This document shows positions 1 to 9,177 of a stretch of 64,000 nt of DNA, in pieces. A program made the position numbers and the translations under genes. Below the pieces are notes generated by a model. It was not told the DNA's origin and did no database searches. It saw nothing but the letters and a program-made list of their open reading frames with translations. Origin of the DNA: RGIG1995 sp045645205 (GTDB taxonomy: Bacteria > Bacillota > Clostridia > Oscillospirales > CAG-272); NCBI GenBank assembly GCA_045645205.1, contig JAZRIJ010000078.1, positions 3,012 through 67,011 of the forward strand. Direction: 5' to 3'. The stretch's first letter is position 1; the number at the start of each line of letters is the position of its first letter.

Positions 1-1294
1 CTCTTACGATATCGGTTACCTTACCCTCAAGGATCTTACCCTCGTTGTAGCATTCAACGATATTCTTCCAGTTTGTGATAGCGTCAACTCTCTTCTTGGA
101 AAGTGATGCAACACCGTCGATATCGCTTACTCTTGTAACCATGACCTCAATTTCGTCGCCTACCTTAAACTCATCTTCAAGTTTAACTGCAGGATTCTCG
201 GAAACCTCGCTGTAAGGAACGATGCCGGTAACCTTTGCGCCAAGGTCAACCTGAACCTCGTTAGAGTTTACCGCAAGTACGATACCCTTTACGATTTCAC
301 CTGTATTTAAAGTTTTGAAAGATTCCTCAAGCATTGCAGCAAAGCTGTTTTCATCGGTTGTTTCAAAAGACTCCTGAGTCAAGTCCTTTTCGATGTTCTG
401 TGTAATTTCGCTCATTTTGTTTTTTACCTCCTCTATGATACCGCCGGGTGTCGATGCACCGGCAGATATGCCAACTTTAGATATTTTTCCCAAAAGCTCT
501 GTCCGAAGCTCCGAGGCGTTCTCAATCAAAACTGTGTTTGGCTGATACTTCTTCGCCGTTTCGTAAAGCTTGTTGGTATTGGAGCTGTTTCTGCCCCCTA
601 TGATAACCATAAAATCGACTTTTTGCGCCAACAAAGCGGTCTCTGTCTGTCGATTTTCGGTAACACTACATATTGTATCAAAAATATATGAATTTGTATA
701 TACTTTTTCAAGAATTTTTTGAGTTTTTTTCCATTCTGTTAGTTTTTGTGTTGTCTGGGACACTACGACGACGTTTTTTTGTGCATTTTTATGAATTTTC
801 AGCTTCTCATCAAGCTCTTCGGCATCGGAAAACACCTCAACCTCCCCCAAAGCAAAGCTTACTATACCCTTTACCTCGGGATGATTAGGGTCGCCGAATA
901 CATAAAGCAGCGTATCCTCCTTTGCGTTGTCCTTTACAATCTTATGTATTTTCTTAACGTAAGGACAAGCGCAGTCAAGCATATCGAAGTATTCGTTTTC
1001 TTTCGCAAACCTCTCTAACTTGTCATATATATGCTTGGTCACACCGTGCGCTCTGACCACAACCGTACACGGATTCTGTTCGCTGCATTCGTTAAACACA
1101 CGGTCGATATCCGCTTCCTCTATTACCTCGACACCCTTTTTTGAAAGATCTTCTGAAATAGTGGGATTGTGTATCAAATGCCCCAAGGTATATATTTTCC
1201 CTGCGCTTTTCTTTTTTATAAGCTCGTATACGGAATTGACTGCCCTGTCAACTCCAAAGCAAAAGCCTGCGTTTTTGGCAATCTCTATTTTCAT
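1..1294 (-). CDS. ispH-rpsA: IspH-ribosomal protein S1 fusion, 3' part cut by window edge
   Basis: The frame stays open from ATG 1294 to the window edge. Residues 1 to about 280 are IspH (HMBPP reductase, last step of the MEP isoprenoid pathway). The three cluster cysteines are visible in GFCFGVDRAV (Cys12), DCACPYVKKIH and the CSVTENRQ segment, and conserved His in GHLIHN and RAHG. The frame continues with no stop into MSEITQNI (codon at 415), followed by an S1 RNA-binding domain (KGIVLAVNSNEVQVDLGAKV). Fusion of these two proteins is known in Clostridia. An internal GAGGAGG lies 11 nt before the ATG at 415, so separate S1 initiation is also possible. It lies downstream of cmk and plsC, the usual clostridial order. 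Confidence 0.93.
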   Translation of the reverse strand, partial: MKIEIAKNAGFCFGVDRAVNSVYELIKKKSAGKIYTLGHLIHNPTISEDLSKKGVEVIEEADIDRVFNECSEQNPCTVVVRAHGVTKHIYDKLERFAKENEYFDMLDCACPYVKKIHKIVKDNAKEDTLLYVFGDPNHPEVKGIVSFALGEVEVFSDAEELDEKLKIHKNAQKNVVVVSQTTQKLTEWKKTQKILEKVYTNSYIFDTICSVTENRQTETALLAQKVDFMVIIGGRNSSNTNKLYETAKKYQPNTVLIENASELRTELLGKISKVGISAGASTPGGIIEEVKNKMSEITQNIEKDLTQESFETTDENSFAAMLEESFKTLNTGEIVKGIVLAVNSNEVQVDLGAKVTGIVPYSEVSENPAVKLEDEFKVGDEIEVMVTRVSDIDGVASLSKKRVDAITNWKNIVECYNEGKILEGKVTDIVR

Positions 1295-1315
1295 TATATT
1301 ATCCCTTTTTATTTT

Positions 1316-1906
1316 TTAAAGCAACTCGAGGATTTTCTTAAAAATGTATTCCGAGGCATTCTCGTACTCGGACCTTGTACCGTTTTCAATGCCCAGCTCT
1401 TTGTTCGGTATCACATCGCCTATGTTTATATACACCTTTCGGAACGGTATAATACGGTAATTCTTTGACTTTACGGAAACGGGTAAAACATCTGCCCCCG
1501 AACGATAAGCTATCATACCTACACCTGACTTGAACTCCGTTGCATCAGGTTCTGTTCCTATATATCTTTTCCCTTGCGGAAATACGCCTACCGCATCTCC
1601 GTTTTTCAAATGAGATATAGCCGTTTTTATCGCCGCGGGGTCTGCCGCGCCTCTATGCACGGGAAATGCGCCCAAAGTCTTTATAAGCAGATTTAACATC
1701 GGAATTTTGAACAGTGAAGCTTTCGCCATAAAACGCACCTGTCTGTCCATTACCGCGCCCAGTATTATCGGGTCCCAGTTCGATATATGGTTGGGGCAAA
1801 CAATAAGCGCCCCCTCGGGTATCTTCTCAATACCGTTTACCTCAACTCTGAAAAGTACTATGAAAAAATTTTTAAGTATTTTTCTTATAAAAGAGTAAAA
1901 CTTCAT
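1316..1906 (-). CDS. plsC: 1-acyl-sn-glycerol-3-phosphate acyltransferase
   Basis: A 196-aa membrane-associated acyltransferase that makes phosphatidic acid from lysophosphatidic acid. The catalytic HX4D motif is NHISNWD (His40, Asp45). The second block is FPQGKR near residue 110, in place of the usual FPEGTR: Gln replaces Glu, a substitution worth noting but seen in short clostridial members. An N-terminal hydrophobic helix (about 7-20) suits membrane anchoring. It starts 25 nt after cmk and ends 21 nt before ispH-rpsA, so it is probably co-transcribed. Confidence 0.88.
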   Translation of the reverse strand: MKFYSFIRKILKNFFIVLFRVEVNGIEKIPEGALIVCPNHISNWDPIILGAVMDRQVRFMAKASLFKIPMLNLLIKTLGAFPVHRGAADPAAIKTAISHLKNGDAVGVFPQGKRYIGTEPDATEFKSGVGMIAYRSGADVLPVSVKSKNYRIIPFRKVYINIGDVIPNKELGIENGTRSEYENASEYIFKKILELL

Positions 1907-1931
1907 TTTTTCAAACTCTCTCTTATTTATT

Positions 1932-2597
1932 TTATTTAATACGGCTGTTTATTATGTCTGTAATAGCCGAAATAGTTTCTTCTATATTAAGAAAAGAGCT
2001 GTCGAGCATTATTGCATCATGAGCGGGGACTGCGGGAGCAACCGCCCTCGTTCTGTCGTCCTCGTCTCTTTTCAGCATATCGGAAAGCACTTCATCATAT
2101 GTCGTCTCTATCCCCTTTTCGATAAGCTCCTTGTAACGTCTTTTCGCCCTAACCTCATCACTTGCAAAAAGAAATATCTTTACCTCAGCATCAGGAAATA
2201 TTACTGTTCCTATATCTCTTCCGTCCATAATAACATTGTTCGTCAAAGCAGTATTCCTCTGTATATCAAGCAAAAACGCTCTTACCTTCGGAATTGCCGA
2301 CACCTTTGATGCGTACATAGATATTTGGGGGAGTCTTATATCGGCATTTACATTCTCACCGTTCAGCAAAACCACCTGACCATCTTCCGACTGGGTAAGC
2401 TTCAGATCAATATATTTCAGATTTTCAACAACAGACTCAGAATTTGTAACATCAATACCGTTTCTGAACATATACAGACCGATAGCACGGTAAAGTGCGC
2501 CTGTGTCAACATATAAAATATTCAGTTTTTTTGCAACTGCGCGCGCCATTACACTTTTGCCCGAGCCTGACGGCCCATCTAATGCTATTTTATACAT
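1932..2597 (-). CDS. cmk: (d)CMP kinase
   Basis: A 221-aa cytidylate kinase that phosphorylates CMP/dCMP for nucleotide and phospholipid precursors. The P-loop is GPSGSGKS at residues 8-15. The CMP-binding region has VDTGALYRAIG and MDGRDIGTVIFPDAEVKIFL, and a LID-like stretch has RDEDDRTRAVAP. Length is normal. The gene is 43 nt downstream of the BaiN-like flavoprotein and upstream of plsC; this order is typical of Clostridia. Confidence 0.95.
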   Translation of the reverse strand: MYKIALDGPSGSGKSVMARAVAKKLNILYVDTGALYRAIGLYMFRNGIDVTNSESVVENLKYIDLKLTQSEDGQVVLLNGENVNADIRLPQISMYASKVSAIPKVRAFLLDIQRNTALTNNVIMDGRDIGTVIFPDAEVKIFLFASDEVRAKRRYKELIEKGIETTYDEVLSDMLKRDEDDRTRAVAPAVPAHDAIMLDSSFLNIEETISAITDIINSRIK

Positions 2598-2640
2598 AAG
2601 CCTTTGTTTTTTCTCCCTGTATTATAAATTTTTTATACTT

Positions 2641-3885
2641 TTATTCACTTGCAACAGCCGCCGCGGCAACATTTGCCGTCGAAAATGCTATTTGCAGGTT
2701 AAAGCCTCCCGTGTATGCATCAACGTCGATTACCTCTCCTGCAAAATACAGATTTTCTATCTTCTTTGACATCATAGTTTTCGGGTCTATTTCCTTTACG
2801 TCAACGCCGCCTGAGGTTATGATAGCTTCCGCTATAGGTCTAAAGGCGCTTACTGTACATTCAAGGCATTTTAAGGTCTTCAGTATGGTCTGCCTTTCCG
2901 TCTTGGTTATACAGTTAACCTTACGGTCTTGCGGAATACCCGTTAACTCAACAAATATCGGTATAAGCTTTTGAGGGAGCAAATCCGACAGAGAATTTAC
3001 AAAATTCTTGTTCTTGTTCTTCTCAAAATCGGAAAGAAGTCTGTTGTCAAGAGTTTTTTCATCAAGCGCGGGTTTTAGGTCTATCCTGATTACGTACCTG
3101 TCCCTTTCCATAGGCTTCATATGGCATGACGCGCTGAGTACCGTAGGACCTGACAGTCCGAAATGGGTAAACAACAGCTCTCCAAAATCGGAATATATTT
3201 CTTTTTGTTTTTTCTTATCAAAAACCGTCACGCTGATGTTTTTCAACGAAAGTCCCATAAGAGCCTTCACCCATTTTTCTTTTGTCTCAAGAGGAACAAG
3301 CGAAGGTTTCGGCGGGATAATATTTATCCCCACGCTTTCGGCAAACTTATAACCATCTCCGTCAGAGCCTGTCTGCGAATATGACACTCCGCCCGTACAC
3401 ACAACGACTCTGTCATAGTTTTCTGTTTTTCCGCGCACCCTAACTCCTGTTACTTTTCCGTTCTCGCATACCAATCCGTCAACCTTTTCATATAATATTT
3501 TGACACCGTTATTTTTACAGTAATCACGCAAGGCATCAACTATATCAAAAGCTCTGTCGGATACAGGAAAAACTCTGTTTCCCCTCTCGGTCTTCAAGGG
3601 TACTCCCATTACCTCGAAGAAATTCATCGTGTCCTCCGAGGTAAATGCAGAATATGCTCCGTAAAGAAACTTCGGATTCGTGGGAATGTTTTCTAAAAAA
3701 GTATTTCTGTCGCAGTTGTTTGTAACGTTGCATCTGCCCTTGCCCGTTATGGCAAGCTTTCGGCCCACTGCGTTCTTCTTTTCGTAAAGGGTAACCTCAC
3801 AGCCGAGAGATGCCGCCTTGCCCGAGCACATCATACCTGCCGGTCCGCCCCCTATTACACAAACCTTTATTCTGTCTCGGCTCAT
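2641..3885 (-). CDS. NAD(P)/FAD-dependent oxidoreductase, BaiN/HI0933 (aminoacetone oxidase-like) family
   Basis: A 414-aa cytosolic flavoprotein. The FAD Rossmann motif GGGPAG is at residues 12-17, and the family signature GRKLAITGKGRCNVTN follows near residue 40. The C-terminus has ENLYFAGEVIDVDAYTGG, which closes the FAD site. Related proteins are annotated as BaiN or aminoacetone oxidase, but the substrate is unknown and cannot be read from sequence. The ATG overlaps the purD stop by 4 nt (ATGA), which suggests translational coupling. Confidence 0.85.
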   Translation of the reverse strand: MSRDRIKVCVIGGGPAGMMCSGKAASLGCEVTLYEKKNAVGRKLAITGKGRCNVTNNCDRNTFLENIPTNPKFLYGAYSAFTSEDTMNFFEVMGVPLKTERGNRVFPVSDRAFDIVDALRDYCKNNGVKILYEKVDGLVCENGKVTGVRVRGKTENYDRVVVCTGGVSYSQTGSDGDGYKFAESVGINIIPPKPSLVPLETKEKWVKALMGLSLKNISVTVFDKKKQKEIYSDFGELLFTHFGLSGPTVLSASCHMKPMERDRYVIRIDLKPALDEKTLDNRLLSDFEKNKNKNFVNSLSDLLPQKLIPIFVELTGIPQDRKVNCITKTERQTILKTLKCLECTVSAFRPIAEAIITSGGVDVKEIDPKTMMSKKIENLYFAGEVIDVDAYTGGFNLQIAFSTANVAAAAVASE

Positions 3886-5147
3886 TTTCTGCCGATGTCG
3901 TTTCTGTAATGCATTTTTTCAAAGCTTATATTCTTCAAAGCGGAATATGACCTTTCAATAGCCGCTTCAAGCGTTTTACCCGTTGCTGTAACCCCCAGCA
4001 CTCTTCCGCCTGCTGTATATATCTTGCCGTTTTCAGCCTTTGTTCCCGCATGGTAAACAAACAGGTCGTCAGACTTGAATACCTCGCTGTCAAGACCGCT
4101 TATTTCCTTACCCGATTCATACTTTGAGGGGTAGCCGCCCGATGCAAGTACGATACAAACAGCCGCATCCTCCGACCACTCTATGCTTATCTTATCAAGC
4201 TTTTCGTCTATAACAGCATTGATTATATCAATAAAATCTGTTTTCAGTCTCGGCAAAACCGCCTGTGTTTCGGGGTCGCCGAAACGCGCGTTGTATTCAA
4301 TAACGCGTGGTCCCTTGGGAGTAAGCATAAGTCCAAAGTAAATTACTCCCTTAAAGGTTCTGCCCTCGCTGTTCATAGCGTCCATTGTAGGCTTAAATAT
4401 AGTCCTATAACACTCGTCAGCAACAGCATCAGTATAATTTTTGCTGGGAGAAAATGCTCCCATGCCACCGGTGTTGAGACCCATATCGTTGTCTAACGCT
4501 CTCTTGTGATCCTGCGCCGAAACCATAGGAACAATAGTCTTACCGTCTGTAAATGCAAGTACCGATACCTCGGGACCTGTCAAAAACTCTTCAATTACAA
4601 CTCTGCTGCCCGACTCTCCGAACACCTTGTCGCACATAATGCTCTTTATCGCATCCTCCGCCTCGGCATAGTTCTGCGCAATAATAACCCCCTTACCGAG
4701 TGCAAGTCCGTCAGCCTTGATAACAGCGGGATATTCATTCTGCGCCTTTATATAATCAAGCGCCGTTGAAGCATCGTCAAATACCTCATAATTTGCTGTA
4801 GGTATATTATACTTCTTCATCAGCTCTTTTGAAAAGACTTTACTGCCTTCAATTATAGCCGCGCACTGACGCGGACCGAAAGCACGTATCCCCTTTGCTT
4901 CAAGTGCGTCAACAGCCCCCAGCATAAGCGGATCATCAGGCGCTACAAAAACAAGATCTATTTTATTTTCTACTGCTGTATTTACAATGCCCTCAATATC
5001 GGTCGCCTTTACGGGAATACAGGTTGCAATAGATGCAATACCTCCGTTTCCGGGCGCGCAATATATTTCGGGGGCATATTTGCTTTCATGTAATTTTTTT
5101 ACTATGGCGTGCTCTCTTCCGCCGCCGCCAACAACAAGTATCTTCAT
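3882..5147 (-). CDS. purD: phosphoribosylamine--glycine ligase (GARS)
   Basis: A 421-aa ATP-grasp enzyme for the second step of de novo purine synthesis. N-terminal GGGGREHA (residues 7-14), ADGLALGKGV in the ATP-grasp core and EYNARFGDPETQ at the metal-binding site are all present. Length matches monofunctional PurD. A GGAGG ribosome site precedes the ATG by 6 nt, and a strong promoter lies at 5193-5221. It heads the purD-flavoprotein-cmk-plsC-ispH/rpsA cluster; no other pur genes are adjacent in the window. Confidence 0.96.
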   Translation of the reverse strand: MKILVVGGGGREHAIVKKLHESKYAPEIYCAPGNGGIASIATCIPVKATDIEGIVNTAVENKIDLVFVAPDDPLMLGAVDALEAKGIRAFGPRQCAAIIEGSKVFSKELMKKYNIPTANYEVFDDASTALDYIKAQNEYPAVIKADGLALGKGVIIAQNYAEAEDAIKSIMCDKVFGESGSRVVIEEFLTGPEVSVLAFTDGKTIVPMVSAQDHKRALDNDMGLNTGGMGAFSPSKNYTDAVADECYRTIFKPTMDAMNSEGRTFKGVIYFGLMLTPKGPRVIEYNARFGDPETQAVLPRLKTDFIDIINAVIDEKLDKISIEWSEDAAVCIVLASGGYPSKYESGKEISGLDSEVFKSDDLFVYHAGTKAENGKIYTAGGRVLGVTATGKTLEAAIERSYSALKNISFEKMHYRNDIGRK

Positions 5148-5192
5148 ACTCTTCCTCCGATTGTCTTTTAATTTAAATTATAATTAGTTTTT

Positions 5193-5221
5193 ATTTTACA
5201 TCATTATCTTTTAAAAGTCAA
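5193..5221 (-). promoter_or_regulatory. sigma-A promoter for purD
   Basis: On the minus strand TTGACT and TAAAAT are separated by exactly 17 nt, about 45 nt upstream of the purD start. Confidence 0.75.
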
Positions 5222-5291
5222 TAAAACTAAGGTAATAAAAAAAGATATTGCATTTTTGTTTACAATATCCATTCCTCTGTAACGGACAGGC

Positions 5292-5383
5292 TTGCCCAAA
5301 ATTATATCTGTAAGAATAATATTATCGAAAATTAATGTAGCTTTTATTCATTATGTTATTCTTGCAGATATGAATTTGTGCAA
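5292..5383. repeat. 34-bp imperfect inverted repeat (hairpin element)
   Basis: The left arm (5292-5325) and right arm (5350-5383) are near-perfect reverse complements: both contain ATATCTG-Y-AAGAATAA and begin or end with TTGC/GCAA. They are separated by a 24-nt loop. It lies between purD's promoter and the 3' end of mntP. It may be an mntP terminator or a small mobile palindrome; there is no clear U-tract. Confidence 0.6.
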
Positions 5384-5406
5384 ACCTCATATCTGTGTTA
5401 GTACAC

Positions 5407-5973
5407 TCAAAGTACGCCAAGTCCTTCGAGAAGGAATTTGAACGCCATTACTATAAGTATCACTCCGCCTGCGGCTTCGGCTTTGGATTTATACTTAGTA
5501 CCAAATACGTTACCTATCTTCACTCCGATAAACGAGAACAGGAATGTTGTTATACCTATTATTGCAACTGTAGAGAATATTTCAACATTCTGCATAGAGA
5601 AGGCTACCCCTGCTGCCATAGCATCAATACTTGTCGCCACAGCAAGAACACCCAAGGTCTTGAAATCAAGAGCTGAATCAAGACATTCATCACATTCCTT
5701 TGAAAACGCTTCCTTCAGCATATTTGCGCCTATTACGGCAAGTAAAATAAACGCTACCCAATGGTCTACCGCCTCTATGTACTGACGGAACATGCTGCCG
5801 AGGAAAAATCCTATAAGCGGCATTAATGCCTGAAATATACCAAAATAAAGTCCTACCTTTACTGCGTGTCTTACCTTGAAACCTTTGCCGAGCGAAAGTC
5901 CCTTGCATATCGCAACGGCAAATGCGTCCATCGACAAGCCTATTGCCGTCCCCAAAATCGCTATAATGTCCAT
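5407..5973 (-). CDS. mntP: manganese efflux pump MntP
   Basis: A 188-aa inner-membrane Mn(II) exporter with six hydrophobic segments. It shows the two diagnostic Asp-containing repeats GLSMDAFAVAIC (residues 13-24) and ATSIDAMAAGVA. Length equals the family norm. It starts 11 nt after the HAD gene, so it is probably the last gene of a pepT-HAD-mntP unit. No Mn-sensing yybP-ykoY riboswitch is visible upstream, which is unusual for mntP. Confidence 0.92.
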   Translation of the reverse strand: MDIIAILGTAIGLSMDAFAVAICKGLSLGKGFKVRHAVKVGLYFGIFQALMPLIGFFLGSMFRQYIEAVDHWVAFILLAVIGANMLKEAFSKECDECLDSALDFKTLGVLAVATSIDAMAAGVAFSMQNVEIFSTVAIIGITTFLFSFIGVKIGNVFGTKYKSKAEAAGGVILIVMAFKFLLEGLGVL

Positions 5974-5984
5974 AGTTTCTCCCT

Positions 5985-6623
5985 TTATTTTAATATCAAT
6001 TTTACTATTTTTTCAAAAGATGAACAGACCTGTTTACCTGTGTTCTTTAATGTTTCGTAATCCGTATGACCTTTTGAGTACAATATGCACTCAACGCCGA
6101 GCGCATTCGCCGTCTCAAAGTCATGCAGAGTATCGCCTACCATAACACACTCCGAGGCAACGATATTTTCATTAAGCATAAGCTTCTTCGCCCTATCAAT
6201 CTTGCTCCCTGCCTCGTAATCTGTGGCTGCTTCTATCTTGTCAAACCTATCATATACTCCAAGCTTCTTTGCGTGTCTTGACAGATCGTCAATGTGAGCT
6301 GCAGACAGAATATACTGCTTTATTCCCGCTTGGCAGCATTTTTCGATTGCTTGTTCCGCGCCGTCGGCAAGGGTTATCTTGTCCTCATGCTTTATGTAAA
6401 ATTCACCGAAAAGCGGCTTTATTATCTCCATTGTTACAACGTTCAGGTCAAATATTTTTTCGTAAAATTTATATATCGGGGTGTCGATATACGAATAGTA
6501 CGTATCAAGGTCGAGCGGCGGCTTACCGTACATTTCGAGCATATCGTTTACAGCAAACAACGATGCGTCGAGGTCATCAAGCAACGTACCGTTCCAATCC
6601 CATAGTATATATTTATATTTCAT
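5985..6623 (-). CDS. HAD-superfamily hydrolase, phosphoglycolate phosphatase-like
   Basis: A 212-aa cytosolic phosphatase. HAD motif I is WDWNGTLLDD (residues 9-18), with Asn in place of the second catalytic Asp. Motif II contains LSAAH, the Lys of motif III is in GSKIDRAKKL, and motif IV is MVGDTLHDFETA. WDWNGTLLDD variants are common in Gph/PpaX-like subfamilies that retain activity, but the Asn at the acid/base position makes the reaction uncertain. It sits 3 nt after pepT and 11 nt before mntP. Confidence 0.82.
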   Translation of the reverse strand: MKYKYILWDWNGTLLDDLDASLFAVNDMLEMYGKPPLDLDTYYSYIDTPIYKFYEKIFDLNVVTMEIIKPLFGEFYIKHEDKITLADGAEQAIEKCCQAGIKQYILSAAHIDDLSRHAKKLGVYDRFDKIEAATDYEAGSKIDRAKKLMLNENIVASECVMVGDTLHDFETANALGVECILYSKGHTDYETLKNTGKQVCSSFEKIVKLILK

Positions 6624-6626
6624 TTC

Positions 6627-7835
6627 TCACCTGTATGTTTTAATAATGCTTATTATCGTTTCCACGCACTTGTCCATTTCTTCAACGACCGCGTATTCAA
6701 ATCTGCCATGATGGTTACTTGAGCCTGTACCGAGGTTGGGGCACGGCAATCCCATCTGCGACAACCTTGCGCCGTCTGTTCCGCCGCGTATAGGACTTAT
6801 ATCAACAACTCCGCCAGCCATTTCAATTGCCTTCGCCGCATTTTCTATAAGGTGCATATGCGGCTTTATTCTTTCTGCCATGTTTTCATAGCTGTCGCAC
6901 AGCTCTAAATTTACCGTATTCTTACCGTACTTTGTATTCAGAAATTCGGCAGTCTTTTCAAACATAGCTCTTTTTATTTTTATTCCGGTAGTGTCATGGT
7001 CTCGCAGTATATAACGCATTTCTGCCTTTTCCACATCGGACTTTATCTCCATAAGATGATAAAATCCCTCGTACCCCTCGGTATACTCGGGGCGTTCATT
7101 CTTGGGCAGCATTGAGTCAAACTCCAAAGCAATGCTGTTTGCATTTTTCATTCCGCCGTATTTCGCCTCACCCGGATGTACAGACTTTCCGTTTACCGTT
7201 ACCTTTGCATTGATCGCATTGAAATTCTCATATTCTATCTGTCCGTGATTTGCTCCGTCTACGGTATACGCAAAGTCAGCGCCGAAGCCTTCTATATCAA
7301 AAAGGTCGGCTCCCCTGCCTATTTCTTCATCGGGGGTAAAGGCTATTGACACATCTCCGTGCAGTATTGTATTATCTGTCATAAGGCGTTCAACTGCCGT
7401 CATTATTTCAGCAATACCTGCCTTGTCATCTGCGCCGAGAATGGTCGTTCCGTCGGTTACAACAAGCGAACATCCCTCATATTCCGCAAGGCATGGCATA
7501 ACTATTCCCTTTTCTTCGTTCAGCACTATGTCTCTGCCGTCATAATTTTCCACCACACGCGGCTTGACATTCCTGTATTCAACGTCGCTTATGGTGTCCA
7601 TATGGGCAATAAAGCCTATCTTCTTGCCATTTACAGCCTCGCTGTTTGCAGGAATTTTCGCATAGACATAACCATGCTCATCGACTCTTGCGCTGTCTAC
7701 ACCTAAAGCCTTCAGCTCCGAAACAAGATATTCGGCAAATGCTCTCTGTTCTTCGGTCGAGGGGCATTTTTCGTTGTTCTCGTCAGAGCCTGTTGGAAAT
7801 GTTGTATATTTTATAAGTCTTTCATATGCTCTCAT
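6627..7835 (-). CDS. pepT: peptidase T (tripeptide aminopeptidase)
   Basis: A 402-aa M20-family dizinc peptidase that releases N-terminal residues from tripeptides in the cytosol. It has FIAHMDTISDV (metal His and catalytic Asp), TILGADDKAGIAEI (bridging Asp), TPDEEIGRG (catalytic Glu pair) and DGANHGQIEYENFNA. Length is close to characterised PepT (about 410). It is first in the pepT-HAD-mntP unit and is driven by the promoter at 7870-7899. Confidence 0.94.
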   Translation of the reverse strand: MRAYERLIKYTTFPTGSDENNEKCPSTEEQRAFAEYLVSELKALGVDSARVDEHGYVYAKIPANSEAVNGKKIGFIAHMDTISDVEYRNVKPRVVENYDGRDIVLNEEKGIVMPCLAEYEGCSLVVTDGTTILGADDKAGIAEIMTAVERLMTDNTILHGDVSIAFTPDEEIGRGADLFDIEGFGADFAYTVDGANHGQIEYENFNAINAKVTVNGKSVHPGEAKYGGMKNANSIALEFDSMLPKNERPEYTEGYEGFYHLMEIKSDVEKAEMRYILRDHDTTGIKIKRAMFEKTAEFLNTKYGKNTVNLELCDSYENMAERIKPHMHLIENAAKAIEMAGGVVDISPIRGGTDGARLSQMGLPCPNLGTGSSNHHGRFEYAVVEEMDKCVETIISIIKTYR

Positions 7836-7869
7836 GTTTTTTCACCTTTTTCAAAAAAAGTTTCTAATT

Positions 7870-7899
7870 ATTATACCCCAAATTAATGTCTTATGTCAA
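7870..7899 (-). promoter_or_regulatory. sigma-A promoter for pepT-HAD-mntP
   Basis: Minus-strand TTGACA, 18-nt spacer, TATAAT, about 35 nt before the pepT start. Confidence 0.75.
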
Positions 7900-7958
7900 T
7901 GTTTTTACCGTGAAGCTCAATATTTTTTACAATATTTCAAAAAAATAGCAAATTTTCC

Positions 7959-7987
7959 TTGAATTATGTTTTTATATGTGTTATACT
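7959..7987 (+). promoter_or_regulatory. sigma-A promoter for the Ldh2-family gene
   Basis: TTGAAT, 17-nt spacer, TATACT, giving a leader of about 75 nt before the ATG at 8070. Divergent from the pepT promoter. Confidence 0.65.
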
Positions 7988-8069
7988 GTTTATATGTTTG
8001 GATAGAATTAATTTACATTCTTACCTAAAATTTTTACTCATATTTACTTTTGAAAGGATTTTACTAAAA

Positions 8070-9170
8070 ATGGCAGATTTGAAATTTAAGTATGAAGACC
8101 TGAAAAGATTTTGTATTGATATTTTTGAGAAATTCGGTTTTGACAAAAAGAACAGTGAAATAATCACCGATGTTCTTCTTCTCTCCGACCTCTACGGTAT
8201 CGACTCTCACGGCACACAGCGCCTTCTCCGTTACTATAAGCACCTCCAGACAGGTCTTATCAAGGCAGACGCTCAGGCTGAAACAGTTTTTGAGACCCCC
8301 ATTTCCGCAGTTATCGACGCTAAGGAAGGCATGGGTCAGATCGTCAGCTACAACGCTATGAACATGGCTATCGAAAAGGCTGAAAAGAGTGGCATCGGTA
8401 TGGTTACCGTTAAAAACTCTAACCACTACGGCATTGCAGGCTACTATGCAAAGATGGCTTGCGATAAGGGTCTTATCGGTATTTCCGTTACAAACACCGA
8501 AGCTATAATGGTTCCTACATTTGCGCGTAAGGCTATGCTCGGAAGCAACCCTATCGCTGTCGCTATGCCTGCTGATCCCTACCCCTTCTTCTTTGACGCT
8601 TCTACCTCGGTAGTTACAAGAGGTAAGCTTGAGCTCTACAAGAAGCTCGACAAGGAAATGCCTGACTGCTGGGGTCTCGATGCTGACGGCAAGGTAAACA
8701 CAAACGCTCCTCATGTTCTTGACTGCATTGCGGCTCACAAGGGCGGTGGTATTCTCCCCCTCGGCGGCGCATACGAAAAGACAGGCAGCCACAAGGGTTA
8801 CGGCTACGGTATGCTCTGCGAGATATTCAGCTCAATTCTTTCACAGGGTCTTACATCAGATAAGACATACTGCGACGGAAAAGCTCTTATCTGCCACGGA
8901 TTTATTGCTATAAACCCCAACCTCTTCGGCGACCCCGAAGCTATCAAGAATCATATGTCCGAGTTCCTTCAGGATCTCCGTAACGCTCCTAAGGCTGAAG
9001 GCTGCGACAGAATCTATACACACGGCGAAAAAGAAATTATCGCTATGGAAGACAGACTTGCAAACGGTATTGCTATCAACATCAACACCGTTAAAGAAAT
9101 GAAGGGTTGCGCTGAAGGCTTCGGCATGAAGTTCTCCGACTACTTCGGTGAAACCGGAGCTGAACTTTAA
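8070..9170 (+). CDS. Ldh2/malate-lactate dehydrogenase family oxidoreductase
   Basis: A 366-aa NAD(P)-dependent dehydrogenase of the MDH/LDH type-2 fold, acting on 2-hydroxyacids such as malate, lactate or ureidoglycolate; the substrate is not resolved. It has the family pattern SNHYGIAGYYA with the catalytic His, GSNPIAVAMPA, and the C-terminal KGYGYGMLCEIFSS. The ATG at 8070 is chosen because GAAAGGA lies 11 nt upstream and homologues start here; the frame is open further upstream but that part is AT-rich leader. C-rich third positions in this gene (unlike its neighbours) suggest high expression. A decayed second copy of its 3' end follows at 9214. Confidence 0.9.
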   Translation: MADLKFKYEDLKRFCIDIFEKFGFDKKNSEIITDVLLLSDLYGIDSHGTQRLLRYYKHLQTGLIKADAQAETVFETPISAVIDAKEGMGQIVSYNAMNMAIEKAEKSGIGMVTVKNSNHYGIAGYYAKMACDKGLIGISVTNTEAIMVPTFARKAMLGSNPIAVAMPADPYPFFFDASTSVVTRGKLELYKKLDKEMPDCWGLDADGKVNTNAPHVLDCIAAHKGGGILPLGGAYEKTGSHKGYGYGMLCEIFSSILSQGLTSDKTYCDGKALICHGFIAINPNLFGDPEAIKNHMSEFLQDLRNAPKAEGCDRIYTHGEKEIIAMEDRLANGIAININTVKEMKGCAEGFGMKFSDYFGETGAEL

Positions 9171-9177
9171 TCTATTC

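Noticed and set aside
5974..5984. Mn-sensing yybP-ykoY riboswitch before mntP
   Set aside because: Only 11 nt separate mntP from the HAD gene, and no such motif is seen upstream of pepT either.
8064..8792. 242-aa leftward frame antisense to the Ldh2 gene
   Set aside because: It lies entirely over a conserved gene, has no ribosome site, and its composition (Cys/Val/Ser rich) is that of a complementary-strand shadow.
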